64,000 nucleotides of DNA. Origin: Promicromonospora sp042731755. Lineage in GTDB: Bacteria; Actinomycetota; Actinomycetes; Actinomycetales; Cellulomonadaceae. The stretch covers positions 1 to 64,000 of the forward strand of contig NZ_JBHWLR010000022.1 in NCBI RefSeq assembly GCF_042731755.1. Reading direction: 5' to 3'. Position numbers and translations under genes: made by a program. This document shows positions 37,246 to 44,926 of this stretch, piece after piece (the first letter of the stretch is position 1; every line of letters starts with the position of its first letter). Below the pieces are notes generated by a model that ran no database searches, was not told where the DNA came from, and saw only the letters and a list, made by a program, of their open reading frames with translations.

Positions 37246-37733
37246 GCGGGGCAGGAGCACCGAAGGTGACGGTCGACGGTACGGGGCTGCGGGTCGTGGT
37301 CATCGCGGCGAGCTGGCACGAGCAGGTGATGGACGGCCTGCTGGCCGGCGCGCGGCGGGCCCTGGCGGCGTCGGGCGCCGAGTGGACGGAGCTGCGGGTC
37401 CCGGGCTCGTTCGAGCTGCCGGTGGCCGCGGCGCGGGCGGCCGGGGTGGGCGGGGGACCGGCCGCGGACGCCGTCGTCGCGCTGGGCGTCGTGATCCGCG
37501 GGGGCACGCCGCACTTCGAGTACGTGTGCTCGGCGGCGACGTCGGGCCTGACGGACGTGAGCGTGCGCACCGGGGTGCCGGTCGGTTTCGGTGTGCTGAC
37601 GTGCGACACCGAGCAGCAGGCGCTGGACCGCGCCGGTCTGGAGGGGTCGAGCGAGGACAAGGGGGCGGAGGCCGTGGAGGCGGCGATCGCGACGGCGGTG
37701 ACGCTGCGGAGCCTCGCGGGCACCGCGGTCTGA
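37242..37733 (+). CDS. ribH: 6,7-dimethyl-8-ribityllumazine synthase
   Basis: 163 aa. Condenses DHBP with the ribitylaminouracil. RVVVIAASWHEQVMDGLL, VPGSFELPVAA, ALGVVIRGGTPHFEYV with the catalytic His, and GVLTCDTEQQALDRAG are standard. ATG at 37242 is chosen over an ATG at 37236 because GGAG at 37231 is properly spaced from it. Last gene of the rib operon; terminator follows. Confidence 0.96.
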   Translation: MSGAGAPKVTVDGTGLRVVVIAASWHEQVMDGLLAGARRALAASGAEWTELRVPGSFELPVAAARAAGVGGGPAADAVVALGVVIRGGTPHFEYVCSAATSGLTDVSVRTGVPVGFGVLTCDTEQQALDRAGLEGSSEDKGAEAVEAAIATAVTLRSLAGTAV

Positions 37734-37772
37734 CTTCGGCCGGCTGGGCTGACGCGGCCGGCCGACGTGCAC

Positions 37773-37803
37773 GGGCGCCGTCCGAACCCCTCGGACGGCG
37801 CCC
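37773..37803 (+). terminator. Terminator of the rib operon
   Basis: Perfect 13-base arms GGGCGCCGTCCGA and TCGGACGGCGCCC with loop ACCCC, followed by a modest T-rich stretch (ACATCTCTTTC), 40 bases after ribH. Confidence 0.85.
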
Positions 37804-37837
37804 ACATCTCTTTCGATACCTGTGGTCTCCCGAGATT

Positions 37838-37855
37838 AATAGTGTGCCAAGCGCC
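37838..37855 (+). repeat. Second copy of the 18-mer found at 32600
   Basis: AATAGTGTGCCAAGCGCC, identical over 18 bases to 32600-32617, in the same relative setting: after a hairpin and before a gene for a membrane or exported protein. The surrounding 100 bases are A-rich for this genome. Confidence 0.8.
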
Positions 37856-37963
37856 TAAAGACCACCCGAGACCGGGTAAGACGACTCACCAACCAGCCAC
37901 AAGAACGGGCCTGGAAAAACAGGGCGCGCGAAAGAGTGGGCGCGCTCGGCACATTGGCCGGGC

Positions 37964-38683
37964 ATGAGGACATCACGCGCCCGGCGCGCAGCGGCGGTAC
38001 TGGTGACGACGGCTCTGACGGGAGCGATGGCGGGCGGCCTGGTGGGCTGTGCCGATCCAAGACAAGCCGGCGGCTCGCCGGCCCCGGCTGAGGGCACAGC
38101 TGGGGGAGCCGCCGGGGGAGAGTCGGAAGAAGCACCCGAGGAGACCTCCGACGACCTGCTCGAAGGATTGCCCGGAGGCGGCGTGGCGTGCGTCGACTGG
38201 GTGCGCTTCCTTGATCCGGTCGATGCCGCTTCCGACGCCGGCGCCGTGCTGCTCGGCACCGTGGTGGAGCGGGACGGCACCGCGCGGGTGTTCGGCGTGA
38301 AGGCGCACCGCTGGCTGTTCCAGGTGGACGAGGTGCTGGAGCGGCCTGCCCCCGGCGACTCGGGCGTGCACCCGGGCGCGGAGCCGCCGCCCGAGCTCGA
38401 GGTCTCGGCGGGGGAGCAGATCTCGATCGTCTCGACGCCGGAGACGTGCGGGGGAGCGGACAACCCGTATCCCGGCGGCGACCCGCTCGACCCGGCCACG
38501 CACAGCGGCACCAACACTGGCGCAGGCGGCGGCACGGGCAACGTGATCGTGCTGCTGTCCGGCTCCACGGACGACGGGTCGACGGACGAGCCGGTGGGCT
38601 TCCAGCTCCTCACGCCGTACCAGGGGGTCGTGGTCCCGGAGGCCGACGGATCGCTGCCGGCGGAGTGGCCGACGACCCCGTGA
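37964..38683 (+). CDS. Putative lipoprotein of unknown function
   Basis: 239 aa. Signal peptide with twin basic start (RTSRARRAAA) and lipobox GLVGC (Cys about residue 29), then an acidic Gly/Ala/Glu-rich spacer to about residue 65. The mature part contains VDWVRFLDPVDAASDAGAVL, FGVKAHRWLFQVDEVLERP and a Gly-rich loop with GTNTGAGGGTGNVI. No family recognised. No ribosome-binding site close to the ATG is obvious. Stands alone between the rib and his genes. Confidence 0.6.
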   Translation: MRTSRARRAAAVLVTTALTGAMAGGLVGCADPRQAGGSPAPAEGTAGGAAGGESEEAPEETSDDLLEGLPGGGVACVDWVRFLDPVDAASDAGAVLLGTVVERDGTARVFGVKAHRWLFQVDEVLERPAPGDSGVHPGAEPPPELEVSAGEQISIVSTPETCGGADNPYPGGDPLDPATHSGTNTGAGGGTGNVIVLLSGSTDDGSTDEPVGFQLLTPYQGVVVPEADGSLPAEWPTTP

Positions 38684-38774
38684 GCGGTCCCGCGCGCGTC
38701 CTTCGGCGCGCCGCGCCGAACGAGAGTCTGGCCACAACGTGGGACGGCAAGCGGTAGTGCCCCCCTCGCCCGAC

Positions 38775-38780
38775 TAGGCT
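38775..38780 (+). promoter_or_regulatory. -10 hexamer of hisE, leaderless arrangement
   Basis: TAGGCT, six bases, then the hisE GTG. Confidence 0.5.
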
Positions 38781-38786
38781 GGGCAG

Positions 38787-39050
38787 GTGAAGACCTTCGA
38801 GACCCTGTTCGCCGAGCTGACCGAGAAGGCCGAGACCCGTCCCGCGGGTTCGGGCACCGTGGCCCAGCTGGATGCGGGAGTCCATGCGATCGGCAAGAAG
38901 GTCGTGGAGGAGGCCGCAGAGGTCTGGATGGCGGCCGAGTACCAGTCGGACAGCGAGACCGCGGAAGAGATCTCGCAGCTCCTGTACCACCTGCAGGTCC
39001 TGATGGTCGCCAAGGGACTGACCCTCGAGGACGTGTACACGCATCTGTGA
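38787..39050 (+). CDS. hisE: Phosphoribosyl-ATP pyrophosphatase
   Basis: 87 aa, normal for the stand-alone actinobacterial enzyme. Hydrolyses PR-ATP to PR-AMP in histidine synthesis. MazG-like all-alpha fold with the metal-binding EEAAEVWMAAEYQ and SETAEEISQLLYHLQVLM. GTG start six bases after a -10 hexamer. Followed by hisG, the enzyme for the preceding step. Confidence 0.95.
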   Translation: MKTFETLFAELTEKAETRPAGSGTVAQLDAGVHAIGKKVVEEAAEVWMAAEYQSDSETAEEISQLLYHLQVLMVAKGLTLEDVYTHL

Positions 39051-39056
39051 CCCGGC

Positions 39057-39095
39057 CCCGGGAGGGCTCGACCACGACGGTCGAGCCCTCCCGGG
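39057..39095 (+). terminator. Hairpin between hisE and hisG
   Basis: Perfect 17-base arms CCCGGGAGGGCTCGACC and GGTCGAGCCCTCCCGGG, loop ACGAC. It begins seven bases after the hisE stop, 50 bases before hisG. No T run follows, so it may attenuate or protect the transcript rather than fully end it. Confidence 0.7.
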
Positions 39096-39144
39096 AGAAC
39101 CGGGTCCACCGATCCGTCGTACACCCCAGAGAGGAACCAACCAC

Positions 39145-40008
39145 ATGCTGCGCATCGCCGTCCCCAACAAGGGTGCCCTGTCCGGCCCCGCCTCCGAGAT
39201 GCTGAGCGAGGCGGGCTACCGCCAGCGCCGGGACACCCGCGAGCTCGTGCTCGCCGACCCCGAGAACGACGTCGAGTTCTTCTTCCTGCGCCCGCGCGAC
39301 GTCGCGGTGTACGTGGGGACCGGAACGGTCGACGTCGGCATCACCGGCCGCGACCTGATGCTCGACTCGGGCGCGGACGCCGTCGAGCACCTGGGCCTCG
39401 GGTTCGCCCGCTCGACCTTCCGCTACGCTGCGCCCGCCGGGCCCGGTGCGACCGACCCCGTGACCGAGGTCGCGGACATCGCCGGCCGCCGCGTGGCGTC
39501 GTCGTACACCACGCTCGTGGCCCAGCACCTGGCGAAGCAGGGCGTCGAGCCCGCCGCGATCGTGCACCTGGACGGCGCCGTGGAGTCGAGCGTGCGCCTC
39601 GGCGTCGCGGACGTCATCGCGGACGTCGTGGAGACCGGCACCACGCTGCGGGCCGCGGGCCTGGAGGTGTTCGGCGAGCCGATCCTGCGCTCCGAGGCCG
39701 TGCTGATCCGGCAGTCCGACGCCGAGCCACCGGCCGGCCTCGATGTCCTGACCCGCCGCCTGGAGGGCGTGATCACCGCCCGCGAGTACGTGCTGATGGA
39801 CTACGTGGTCCCCGAGTCCCGGCTGGAGCAGGCCGTGGCGATCACGCCCGGCAAGGAGTCCCCGACGGTCTCGGCGCAGCACCACAGCGACGCCCGCGCG
39901 GTGCGCGTCATGGTGCCGCGCAGCGAGACCAACCGGATCATGGACGCGCTGTACGACGTCGGGGCGCGCGCCATCATCGTGACCTCGATCCACGCCTCGC
40001 GGCTGTAG
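39145..40008 (+). CDS. hisG: ATP phosphoribosyltransferase, long form
   Basis: 287 aa, the HisZ-independent long form. First step of histidine synthesis from ATP and PRPP. LRIAVPNKGALSGPASEML opens the protein; VDVGITGRDLMLDSG and the PRPP loop EVxGTTLRA-like ETGTTLRAAGLEV are present; the C-terminal 75 residues form the ACT-like domain that binds histidine (MDALYDVGARAIIVTSIHA). GAGAGGAA ribosome-binding site before the ATG. Confidence 0.96.
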   Translation: MLRIAVPNKGALSGPASEMLSEAGYRQRRDTRELVLADPENDVEFFFLRPRDVAVYVGTGTVDVGITGRDLMLDSGADAVEHLGLGFARSTFRYAAPAGPGATDPVTEVADIAGRRVASSYTTLVAQHLAKQGVEPAAIVHLDGAVESSVRLGVADVIADVVETGTTLRAAGLEVFGEPILRSEAVLIRQSDAEPPAGLDVLTRRLEGVITAREYVLMDYVVPESRLEQAVAITPGKESPTVSAQHHSDARAVRVMVPRSETNRIMDALYDVGARAIIVTSIHASRL

Positions 40009-40013
40009 GACCG

Positions 40014-40502
40014 ATGGGCGCCGGGTCGGGGAGCAGCGCGATCGGCCGCGGCCGGCGTGACGACCACTTCCGCACCTTTCGCGGCCGCTTCGGCACGCCC
40101 ACGGCGTACGGCATCGCGCTGCTGTTCGCCGGCGGGTGCACGTTCGTCGCGCTGGCGGCGAGCGGCCCCGGGGCGGATGCCGCGAACCGCATCGCGATCA
40201 TCGTGTTCGGGCTGCTGGGCGCCCTGGTGGCCTGGCGGTTCGGCGCCGTGCGCGCCGTCCCCGACCCCTCCGGGCTCACCGTGGTCAACTACGCGACCAG
40301 CCGGCGGCTCGCCTGGCCCGAGATCGTGACGGTCCGGTTCGGGCCCAACGACCCCTGGGTGCACCTCGACCTGGCGGACGGCGACGTGCTCGCCGTCATG
40401 GGCATCCAGCGGGCCGACGGCGAGCACGGCATGGCCGAGGCGCGTCGTCTCGTGGCCCTGATCGCGGAGCTGGGCGAGGCCGCGGAGCCCGACCAGCGGT
40501 AG
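40014..40502 (+). CDS. PH-domain membrane protein
   Basis: 162 aa. Two membrane helices at residues about 30-70 followed by a bacterial PH-like domain (VPDPSGLTVVNYATSRRLAWPEIVTVRF, LADGDVLAVMGIQRADG). Such proteins are frequent beside hisG in actinomycetes; function unknown. Starts five bases after the hisG stop, so co-transcribed. The last four codons and the stop are part of a 15-base tandem repeat. Confidence 0.75.
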   Translation: MGAGSGSSAIGRGRRDDHFRTFRGRFGTPTAYGIALLFAGGCTFVALAASGPGADAANRIAIIVFGLLGALVAWRFGAVRAVPDPSGLTVVNYATSRRLAWPEIVTVRFGPNDPWVHLDLADGDVLAVMGIQRADGEHGMAEARRLVALIAELGEAAEPDQR

Positions 40503-40531
40503 CCCGACCAGCGGTAGCCCGACCAGCAATA
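40487..40531. repeat. 15-base tandem repeat spanning a stop codon
   Basis: GCCCGACCAGCGGTA at 40487-40501 and 40502-40516, and GCCCGACCAGCAATA at 40517-40531. Each unit would encode PDQR (or PDQQ) followed by TAG, so the end of the PH-domain gene has been duplicated with its stop. Confidence 0.9.
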
Positions 40532-40550
40532 GCAGAAGCGGGCGAAACAA

Positions 40551-40588
40551 AAGTAGAGCGCCTGTCCGGACGGACAGGCGCTCTACTT
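40551..40588. terminator. Bidirectional terminator between hisG operon and deaD
   Basis: Perfect 17-base arms AAGTAGAGCGCCTGTCC and GGACAGGCGCTCTACTT with loop GGAC, A-rich on one side and TCTTG on the other, so it can serve both convergent transcripts. Confidence 0.9.
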
Positions 40589-40603
40589 CTTGATCAGGGG
40601 GCG

Positions 40604-42559
40604 TCAGCGGGTGCTGCGCGCCTCCCAGTGGGCCGGGCCGCGGCCGCGGGGGCCACGCTCGCCGTCGGGACGACGGTGGTCGCCGCCGCTCCGGGGGGCA
40701 CGGTCCCGGTCGCCGCCGCCGGTACGTGCCGGGCCACGGTCGAGCGTGATACGCAGCGGCTTGCCGGCGACGCGGGCGCGGGCCAGGCGGTCGAGCGCCT
40801 CGTTGTCCAGCGGCGCGATGATGTCCACCAGCGAGAAGCTGCCGAAGATGTCGATCTTGCCGACGTCGGCACCGGTGATGCCGCCCTCGCCCGTCAGGGC
40901 GCCGACGATCCCGCCCGGCTGCACGCCGTGCGTGTGGCCGACGGCGATGCGGTAGCGGGTGCCCCGGGCCGGACGGCGGATGCCGCGGTCGCCCTCGGAA
41001 CGGCCGCGCGACGGGCGGTCGCCCGAGCGGTCGTGCCGGTCGCCCTCGCGGGTGTTGCGCCGGGCGGCCGCGGCCTTGGCCTCGGCCCGCTCGCGCTCGT
41101 ACTCCTCCTGCTCCGCGCGGGCGCGCGGGCCGTCGTCGCCCACCGCGAGCGCCGCCATGGCGGCTGCGATGTCGATGGGGTCGGTGCCGGACTCCTCGGC
41201 GTAGGCGCGGATGAGCTCGGTGTAGAGCTCGAGGCGGCCGGCCTCGCGGCGGGCCGCGACCTTGCCGAGGGTGCGCTTGACCTGGTGGGCGGAGACGTCC
41301 CGGGGGGAGGGGATCTCGACCTCTTCGAGCTGGGCGCGGATGGTGCGCTCGATGGAGCGGAGCTTGCCGCGCTCGTGCGGGGTGACGAAGGTCAGGGCCT
41401 CGCCGGTGCGTCCGGCGCGGCCGGTGCGGCCGATGCGGTGGACGTAGGCCTCGGGCTCGCCGGGGACGTCGAAGTTGACGACGAGGCCGATGCGGTCGAC
41501 GTCGAGGCCGCGGGCGGCGACGTCGGTGGCGACGAGGACGTCGAGGGCGCCGGAGCGGAGGCGTTCGACGATCTTCTCGCGCTCCTTCTGGGCGACGTCG
41601 CCGGAGATGGTGGCGGCGGAGATGCCCTTCTCGATGAGGGCGGAGCCGACGTCCTCGGCCGCACCGCGGGTGCGGGTGAAGACGATGGCGGCGTCGGCGT
41701 CGGAGGTGGCCAGGACGCGGGCGAGCGAGCCGACCTTGTGGCGGAAGGGCACGACGGCGTAGGTCTGGCGCACCGCGGTGACGGTGGAGGCCTGCCGGGT
41801 GACGGCGATCTGGACCGGGTCGGTGAGGTGCTGGTCGGCGACCTTCCGGATGGCCGGGGGCATGGTCGCGGAGAAGAGGGCGACCTGGCGCTCGGCGGGT
41901 GCCTGGCCGAAGATCTCCTCGACGTCCTCGGCGAAGCCCATGCGGAGCATCTCGTCGGCCTCGTCGAGGACGAGGAAGCGGATGTCCTCCAGGCGCAGGG
42001 CGCCGCGCTCGAGGTGGTCCTTGATGCGGCCGGGGGTGCCGACGACGACGTGGACGCCGTCGCGCAGGGCGCGCTGCTGGGGCACGTAGGGGGAGCCGCC
42101 GTAGACCGGCAGGACGCGGACGTCGTCCATCTTGCTGGCGAACGACTCGATGGCGTCGGCGACCTGCATGGCGAGCTCGCGCGTCGGGGTCAGGACGAGG
42201 GCCTGGACCTTGCGCAGGGCGGGGTCGACGGCGGCGAGGAGCGGGAGGCCGAACGCGGCGGTCTTGCCGGTTCCGGTCTGGGCGACGCCGGTGATGTCGC
42301 GGCCGGCGAGCAGCTCGGGGATGGCGCGGGCCTGGATGGCGGAGGGCGTCACGAAGCCGAGCTCGGCGATGGCGGCCATCAGCGGCGCGGGCAGGTCGAG
42401 GCTCGCGAAGGTGGGGCCGGTGGGCTCGGCCGGGGTCTGCTCGGTGGAGGTCTCGGAGCTGGTGGCGGCCTCGGGGGCCGTCTGGTCGCCGGAGTCGGCG
42501 GTGACCTGGTCGGTCTCCTGCTCGGCAGGCGCGATCAGGTCAGGGGTGTCGATAGACAT
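40604..42559 (-). CDS. deaD: DEAD-box RNA helicase (DeaD/CsdA type)
   Basis: 651 aa. Q motif FVTPSAIQARAIP, motif I AQTGTGKT, PTRELA, VGTPGRIKDHL, motif II DEADEML, SATMP, and motif VI HRIGRTGRAG are intact. A C-terminal DbpA-like RNA-binding domain (IAVGHTHGVQPGGIVGALTG) sits after an Arg/Asp/Gly-rich linker, and an RG-rich tail follows. Unwinds structured RNA in ribosome assembly and at low temperature. The N-terminal 45 residues are acidic Thr/Glu/Ala-rich. Monocistronic, with a leader of about 160 bases. Confidence 0.95.
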   Translation of the reverse strand: MSIDTPDLIAPAEQETDQVTADSGDQTAPEAATSSETSTEQTPAEPTGPTFASLDLPAPLMAAIAELGFVTPSAIQARAIPELLAGRDITGVAQTGTGKTAAFGLPLLAAVDPALRKVQALVLTPTRELAMQVADAIESFASKMDDVRVLPVYGGSPYVPQQRALRDGVHVVVGTPGRIKDHLERGALRLEDIRFLVLDEADEMLRMGFAEDVEEIFGQAPAERQVALFSATMPPAIRKVADQHLTDPVQIAVTRQASTVTAVRQTYAVVPFRHKVGSLARVLATSDADAAIVFTRTRGAAEDVGSALIEKGISAATISGDVAQKEREKIVERLRSGALDVLVATDVAARGLDVDRIGLVVNFDVPGEPEAYVHRIGRTGRAGRTGEALTFVTPHERGKLRSIERTIRAQLEEVEIPSPRDVSAHQVKRTLGKVAARREAGRLELYTELIRAYAEESGTDPIDIAAAMAALAVGDDGPRARAEQEEYERERAEAKAAAARRNTREGDRHDRSGDRPSRGRSEGDRGIRRPARGTRYRIAVGHTHGVQPGGIVGALTGEGGITGADVGKIDIFGSFSLVDIIAPLDNEALDRLARARVAGKPLRITLDRGPARTGGGDRDRAPRSGGDHRRPDGERGPRGRGPAHWEARSTR

Positions 42560-42994
42560 GCAGTGCTGCACCGTTCGTCGTCGGGTGGGAGTCAGGGCCG
42601 AGGTGAGGGCCCTCGCGTCGCTCGCTCCCGACACACCTTCCCCGCAGCCGAGGCTGCGGGCCTGTCTCGCACGTTGCGTGCACACACGGGAAGACGACGA
42701 ACTCCAAGGGGATGTGGCACCACTGTATCGGTTGCGGGCGTCCTGAGCACAGAGGCTGGGGGCGTGACGTGCAGCACCCGGGTGATGTCGTCCGTGGTGA
42801 GGGCGTTGCGGGCGGCGTCGTGCCGGGTGTGTCCGGGGGTGGCGCCGGGTGTGTCGGCGGGGTGGTCGGCCGGGCGTGTGCGGGGTGTCTGCGGGGTGGT
42901 CCTGCCCGTCCGGACGGCGTGCCCGTGCGTATACGCAACGGTCGCGCCGTAGGATGGCGGCCGAGACGAACCGGCGTGAGCAAGGGCGGTGTGC
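42560..42994. other. Divergent intergenic region: deaD leader and pgsA promoter
   Basis: 435 bases without a gene. On the minus strand a possible -10 (TACAGT, 42727-42722) would give deaD a 5' leader of about 155 bases containing the perfect palindrome CCCGCAGCC-GA-GGCTGCGGG (42641-42660), a candidate attenuator or cold-response element. On the plus strand TAGGAT (42950-42955) could be the -10 for pgsA. The middle part is a degenerate GGGTGTGTC-type G/T-rich repeat. Confidence 0.5.
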
Positions 42995-43567
42995 GTGTCC
43001 ACTGGGGCGGAGATGAGCTCCCGGGTGCTGACCGTGCCCAACGTGATCAGTATGGTGCGGCTGGCCCTCGTGCCGGTCTTCGCCGTGCTGATCGTCGTGG
43101 GCGAGGACGGTTGGGCGCTGGTGGTGCTCGCCGTCTCGGGTGCGTCGGACTGGCTGGACGGTGTGCTGGCCCGTCGCCTGAACCAGGTCACGCGGCTGGG
43201 GCAGATGCTGGACCCCTTCGCGGACCGGCTCTTCATCTTCGTGACCCTGATCGGCCTGGCCTGGCGTGAGGTGGTGCCGCTGTGGCTGGTGCTGGCGATC
43301 GTGGCGCGTGACGTGCTGCTGGCGCTGACGGTGCCGGTCCTGGCCCGCCTCGGGTACGGGACGCTGAACGTGACGACGGTCGGCAAGGTCGCGACGTTCG
43401 CGCTGCTGTACGCGTTCCCGTTGCTGCTGCTCGCGGAGGTGCCAGGCTGGGTGGGTGCCGGTGCGCACGTGGTGGGCTGGGCGTTCACCTGGTGGGGTGT
43501 GGGCCTGTACTGGCTGGCGGGTCTGCAGTACGTGGCGCAGGTGCGCCGGCTGGTGGCGCAGGGATGA
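42995..43567 (+). CDS. pgsA: CDP-alcohol phosphatidyltransferase (PgsA-like)
   Basis: 190 aa from GTG at 42995, which has AAGGG at the right distance; another in-frame GTG lies six bases upstream. The CDP-alcohol motif is complete: SDWLDGVLARRLNQVTRLG followed by QMLDPFAD. Five or six membrane helices. Places a polyol phosphate on CDP-diacylglycerol; equivalent to the gene at the head of the mycobacterial Rv1822-Rv1830 block, annotated pgsA2 there, so the true acceptor is uncertain. Overlaps the next gene by four bases. Confidence 0.88.
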   Translation: MSTGAEMSSRVLTVPNVISMVRLALVPVFAVLIVVGEDGWALVVLAVSGASDWLDGVLARRLNQVTRLGQMLDPFADRLFIFVTLIGLAWREVVPLWLVLAIVARDVLLALTVPVLARLGYGTLNVTTVGKVATFALLYAFPLLLLAEVPGWVGAGAHVVGWAFTWWGVGLYWLAGLQYVAQVRRLVAQG

Positions 43568-44595
43568 CGGCCCCCGGGGCGGGCGGCTCGGCCGGCCACC
43601 CTGCCGACCGTACGGCCGACCGCACGGCGCCGCGTCGTCCGGACGAGTCGATGACGCTCCTGCGGGAGGTCACCGAGCGGCCGCTGGACCCGGGGTACGC
43701 GGAGATGGCGCAGCGGCGCGCGGAGGCGGGCCAGCCGTCGGGTCCGCTGGCGGGACGCAGCGTGGGAGGTGTGGTCACGATCCTGCTCGTGGCGATCCTG
43801 CTCGGTGCGATGACGGCGGTGGCGGTGCGTGACCTGCGAGCGCCGCAGCCGACGGTCTCGAAGGGGCGGTCGGTGCTGATCGAGCAGATCCAGGACCGTA
43901 GTGCGCAGGTGGAGGCGTTGTCGGCGCGGGCGACGGCGCTGGACGCGCAGGTGGACGGGTTGCAGAGCGGTGGGTTGCTGCCGTCGGCGCTGCAGGAGAT
44001 CAACGAGCTGGACCGCTTGGTCAGTGGTGCGGTGCCGGTGCAGGGGCCGGGCATGGTGGTGTCGTTGACCGATGGTTCGGGTGGTGGGCTGGTGGAGCCG
44101 GGTGACGCGCCGGCGGAGTCGCGGGTGCGGGACGCGGACGTGCAGTTCGTGGTCAACGAGCTGTGGGCGGCGGGGGCGGAGGCGATCGCGGTCAACGACG
44201 AGCGGCTGACGTCGTTGTCGGCGATCCGGAACGCGGGTGACGCGATCCTGGTGGACCTGCAGCCGCTGAACGGTCCCACGTACAGGATCGAGGCGATCGG
44301 TGACCCGGAGGACATGCAGGTGGAGTTCGCGCGGTCGGCGGGGCTGGGGTTCCTGCAGCTGCTGAGCGCGGAGTACGACATCAAGAACGACGTGCGCACG
44401 AGTGAGGGGATGTACCTGCCGGCTGCCGGCTCCCCGACGTTGCGGTTCGCGCGGGTGCCTTCGGGCACGGAGCCGGACGCGACCACGACGCCGAGCGCTA
44501 CGGCGAGCACGGCAACAGGTACGGAACCAGGCACGGAATCAGGCACGGAATCAGCAGGTACGGAACAGGACCGATCCGAGGAGGACAACGGATGA
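43564..44595 (+). CDS. DUF881 membrane protein (first copy)
   Basis: 343 aa. Cytoplasmic N-terminus, one membrane helix (residues about 70-92), a coiled-coil segment (IEQIQDRSAQVEALSARATALDAQV split over it) and the DUF881 domain with LPVQGPGM-like VPVQGPGMVVSLTDG, VQFVVNELWAAGAEAIAVN and YRIEAIGDPEDM. The C-terminus is a Thr/Glu/Ser tail of 12-base repeats (GTES). Mycobacterial counterpart Rv1823. Function unknown; coupled to pgsA and to sbp by overlaps. Confidence 0.85.
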   Translation: MTAPGAGGSAGHPADRTADRTAPRRPDESMTLLREVTERPLDPGYAEMAQRRAEAGQPSGPLAGRSVGGVVTILLVAILLGAMTAVAVRDLRAPQPTVSKGRSVLIEQIQDRSAQVEALSARATALDAQVDGLQSGGLLPSALQEINELDRLVSGAVPVQGPGMVVSLTDGSGGGLVEPGDAPAESRVRDADVQFVVNELWAAGAEAIAVNDERLTSLSAIRNAGDAILVDLQPLNGPTYRIEAIGDPEDMQVEFARSAGLGFLQLLSAEYDIKNDVRTSEGMYLPAAGSPTLRFARVPSGTEPDATTTPSATASTATGTEPGTESGTESAGTEQDRSEEDNG

Positions 44596-44924
44596 TCGCG
44601 ATCGTCGGGCTGGTGATCGGGGTGGTTGCGGGGCTGGTGCTGCAGCCGACCGTTCCGCTGTTCCTGCAGCCTTACCTGCCGATCGCGGTGGTGGCCGCGC
44701 TGGACGCGCTGTTCGGCGGGCTGCGCGCGATGCTCGACGGGCTGTTCGACGACAAGGTGTTCCTGGTGTCGTTCCTGTCGAACGTCGTGGTGGCCGCGTT
44801 CATCGTCTTCCTCGGCGACCAGCTCGGCGTGGGCAGCCAGCTGTCCACGGCGGTCGTGGTGGTGCTCGGGATCCGGATCTTCTCGAACGCCGCCTCGATC
44901 CGCCGGCACATCTTCAAGGCGTGA
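44592..44924 (+). CDS. sbp: Small basic protein Sbp (DUF1290)
   Basis: 110 aa, three hydrophobic helices. LVIGVVAGLVLQPTVPLFLQ, YLPIAVVAALDALFGGLRA and DDKVFLVSFLSNVVVAAFIV are the family signature. Sits between two DUF881 genes exactly as in mycobacteria (Rv1824) and near cell-division genes in Firmicutes. Function unknown. ATG overlaps the previous stop. Confidence 0.92.
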   Translation: MIAIVGLVIGVVAGLVLQPTVPLFLQPYLPIAVVAALDALFGGLRAMLDGLFDDKVFLVSFLSNVVVAAFIVFLGDQLGVGSQLSTAVVVVLGIRIFSNAASIRRHIFKA

Positions 44925-44926
44925 GC

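Noticed and set aside
40136..42952. 938-codon plus-strand frame opposite deaD
   Set aside because: Gly/Asp/Ala-rich nonsense; the minus-strand helicase has every motif.
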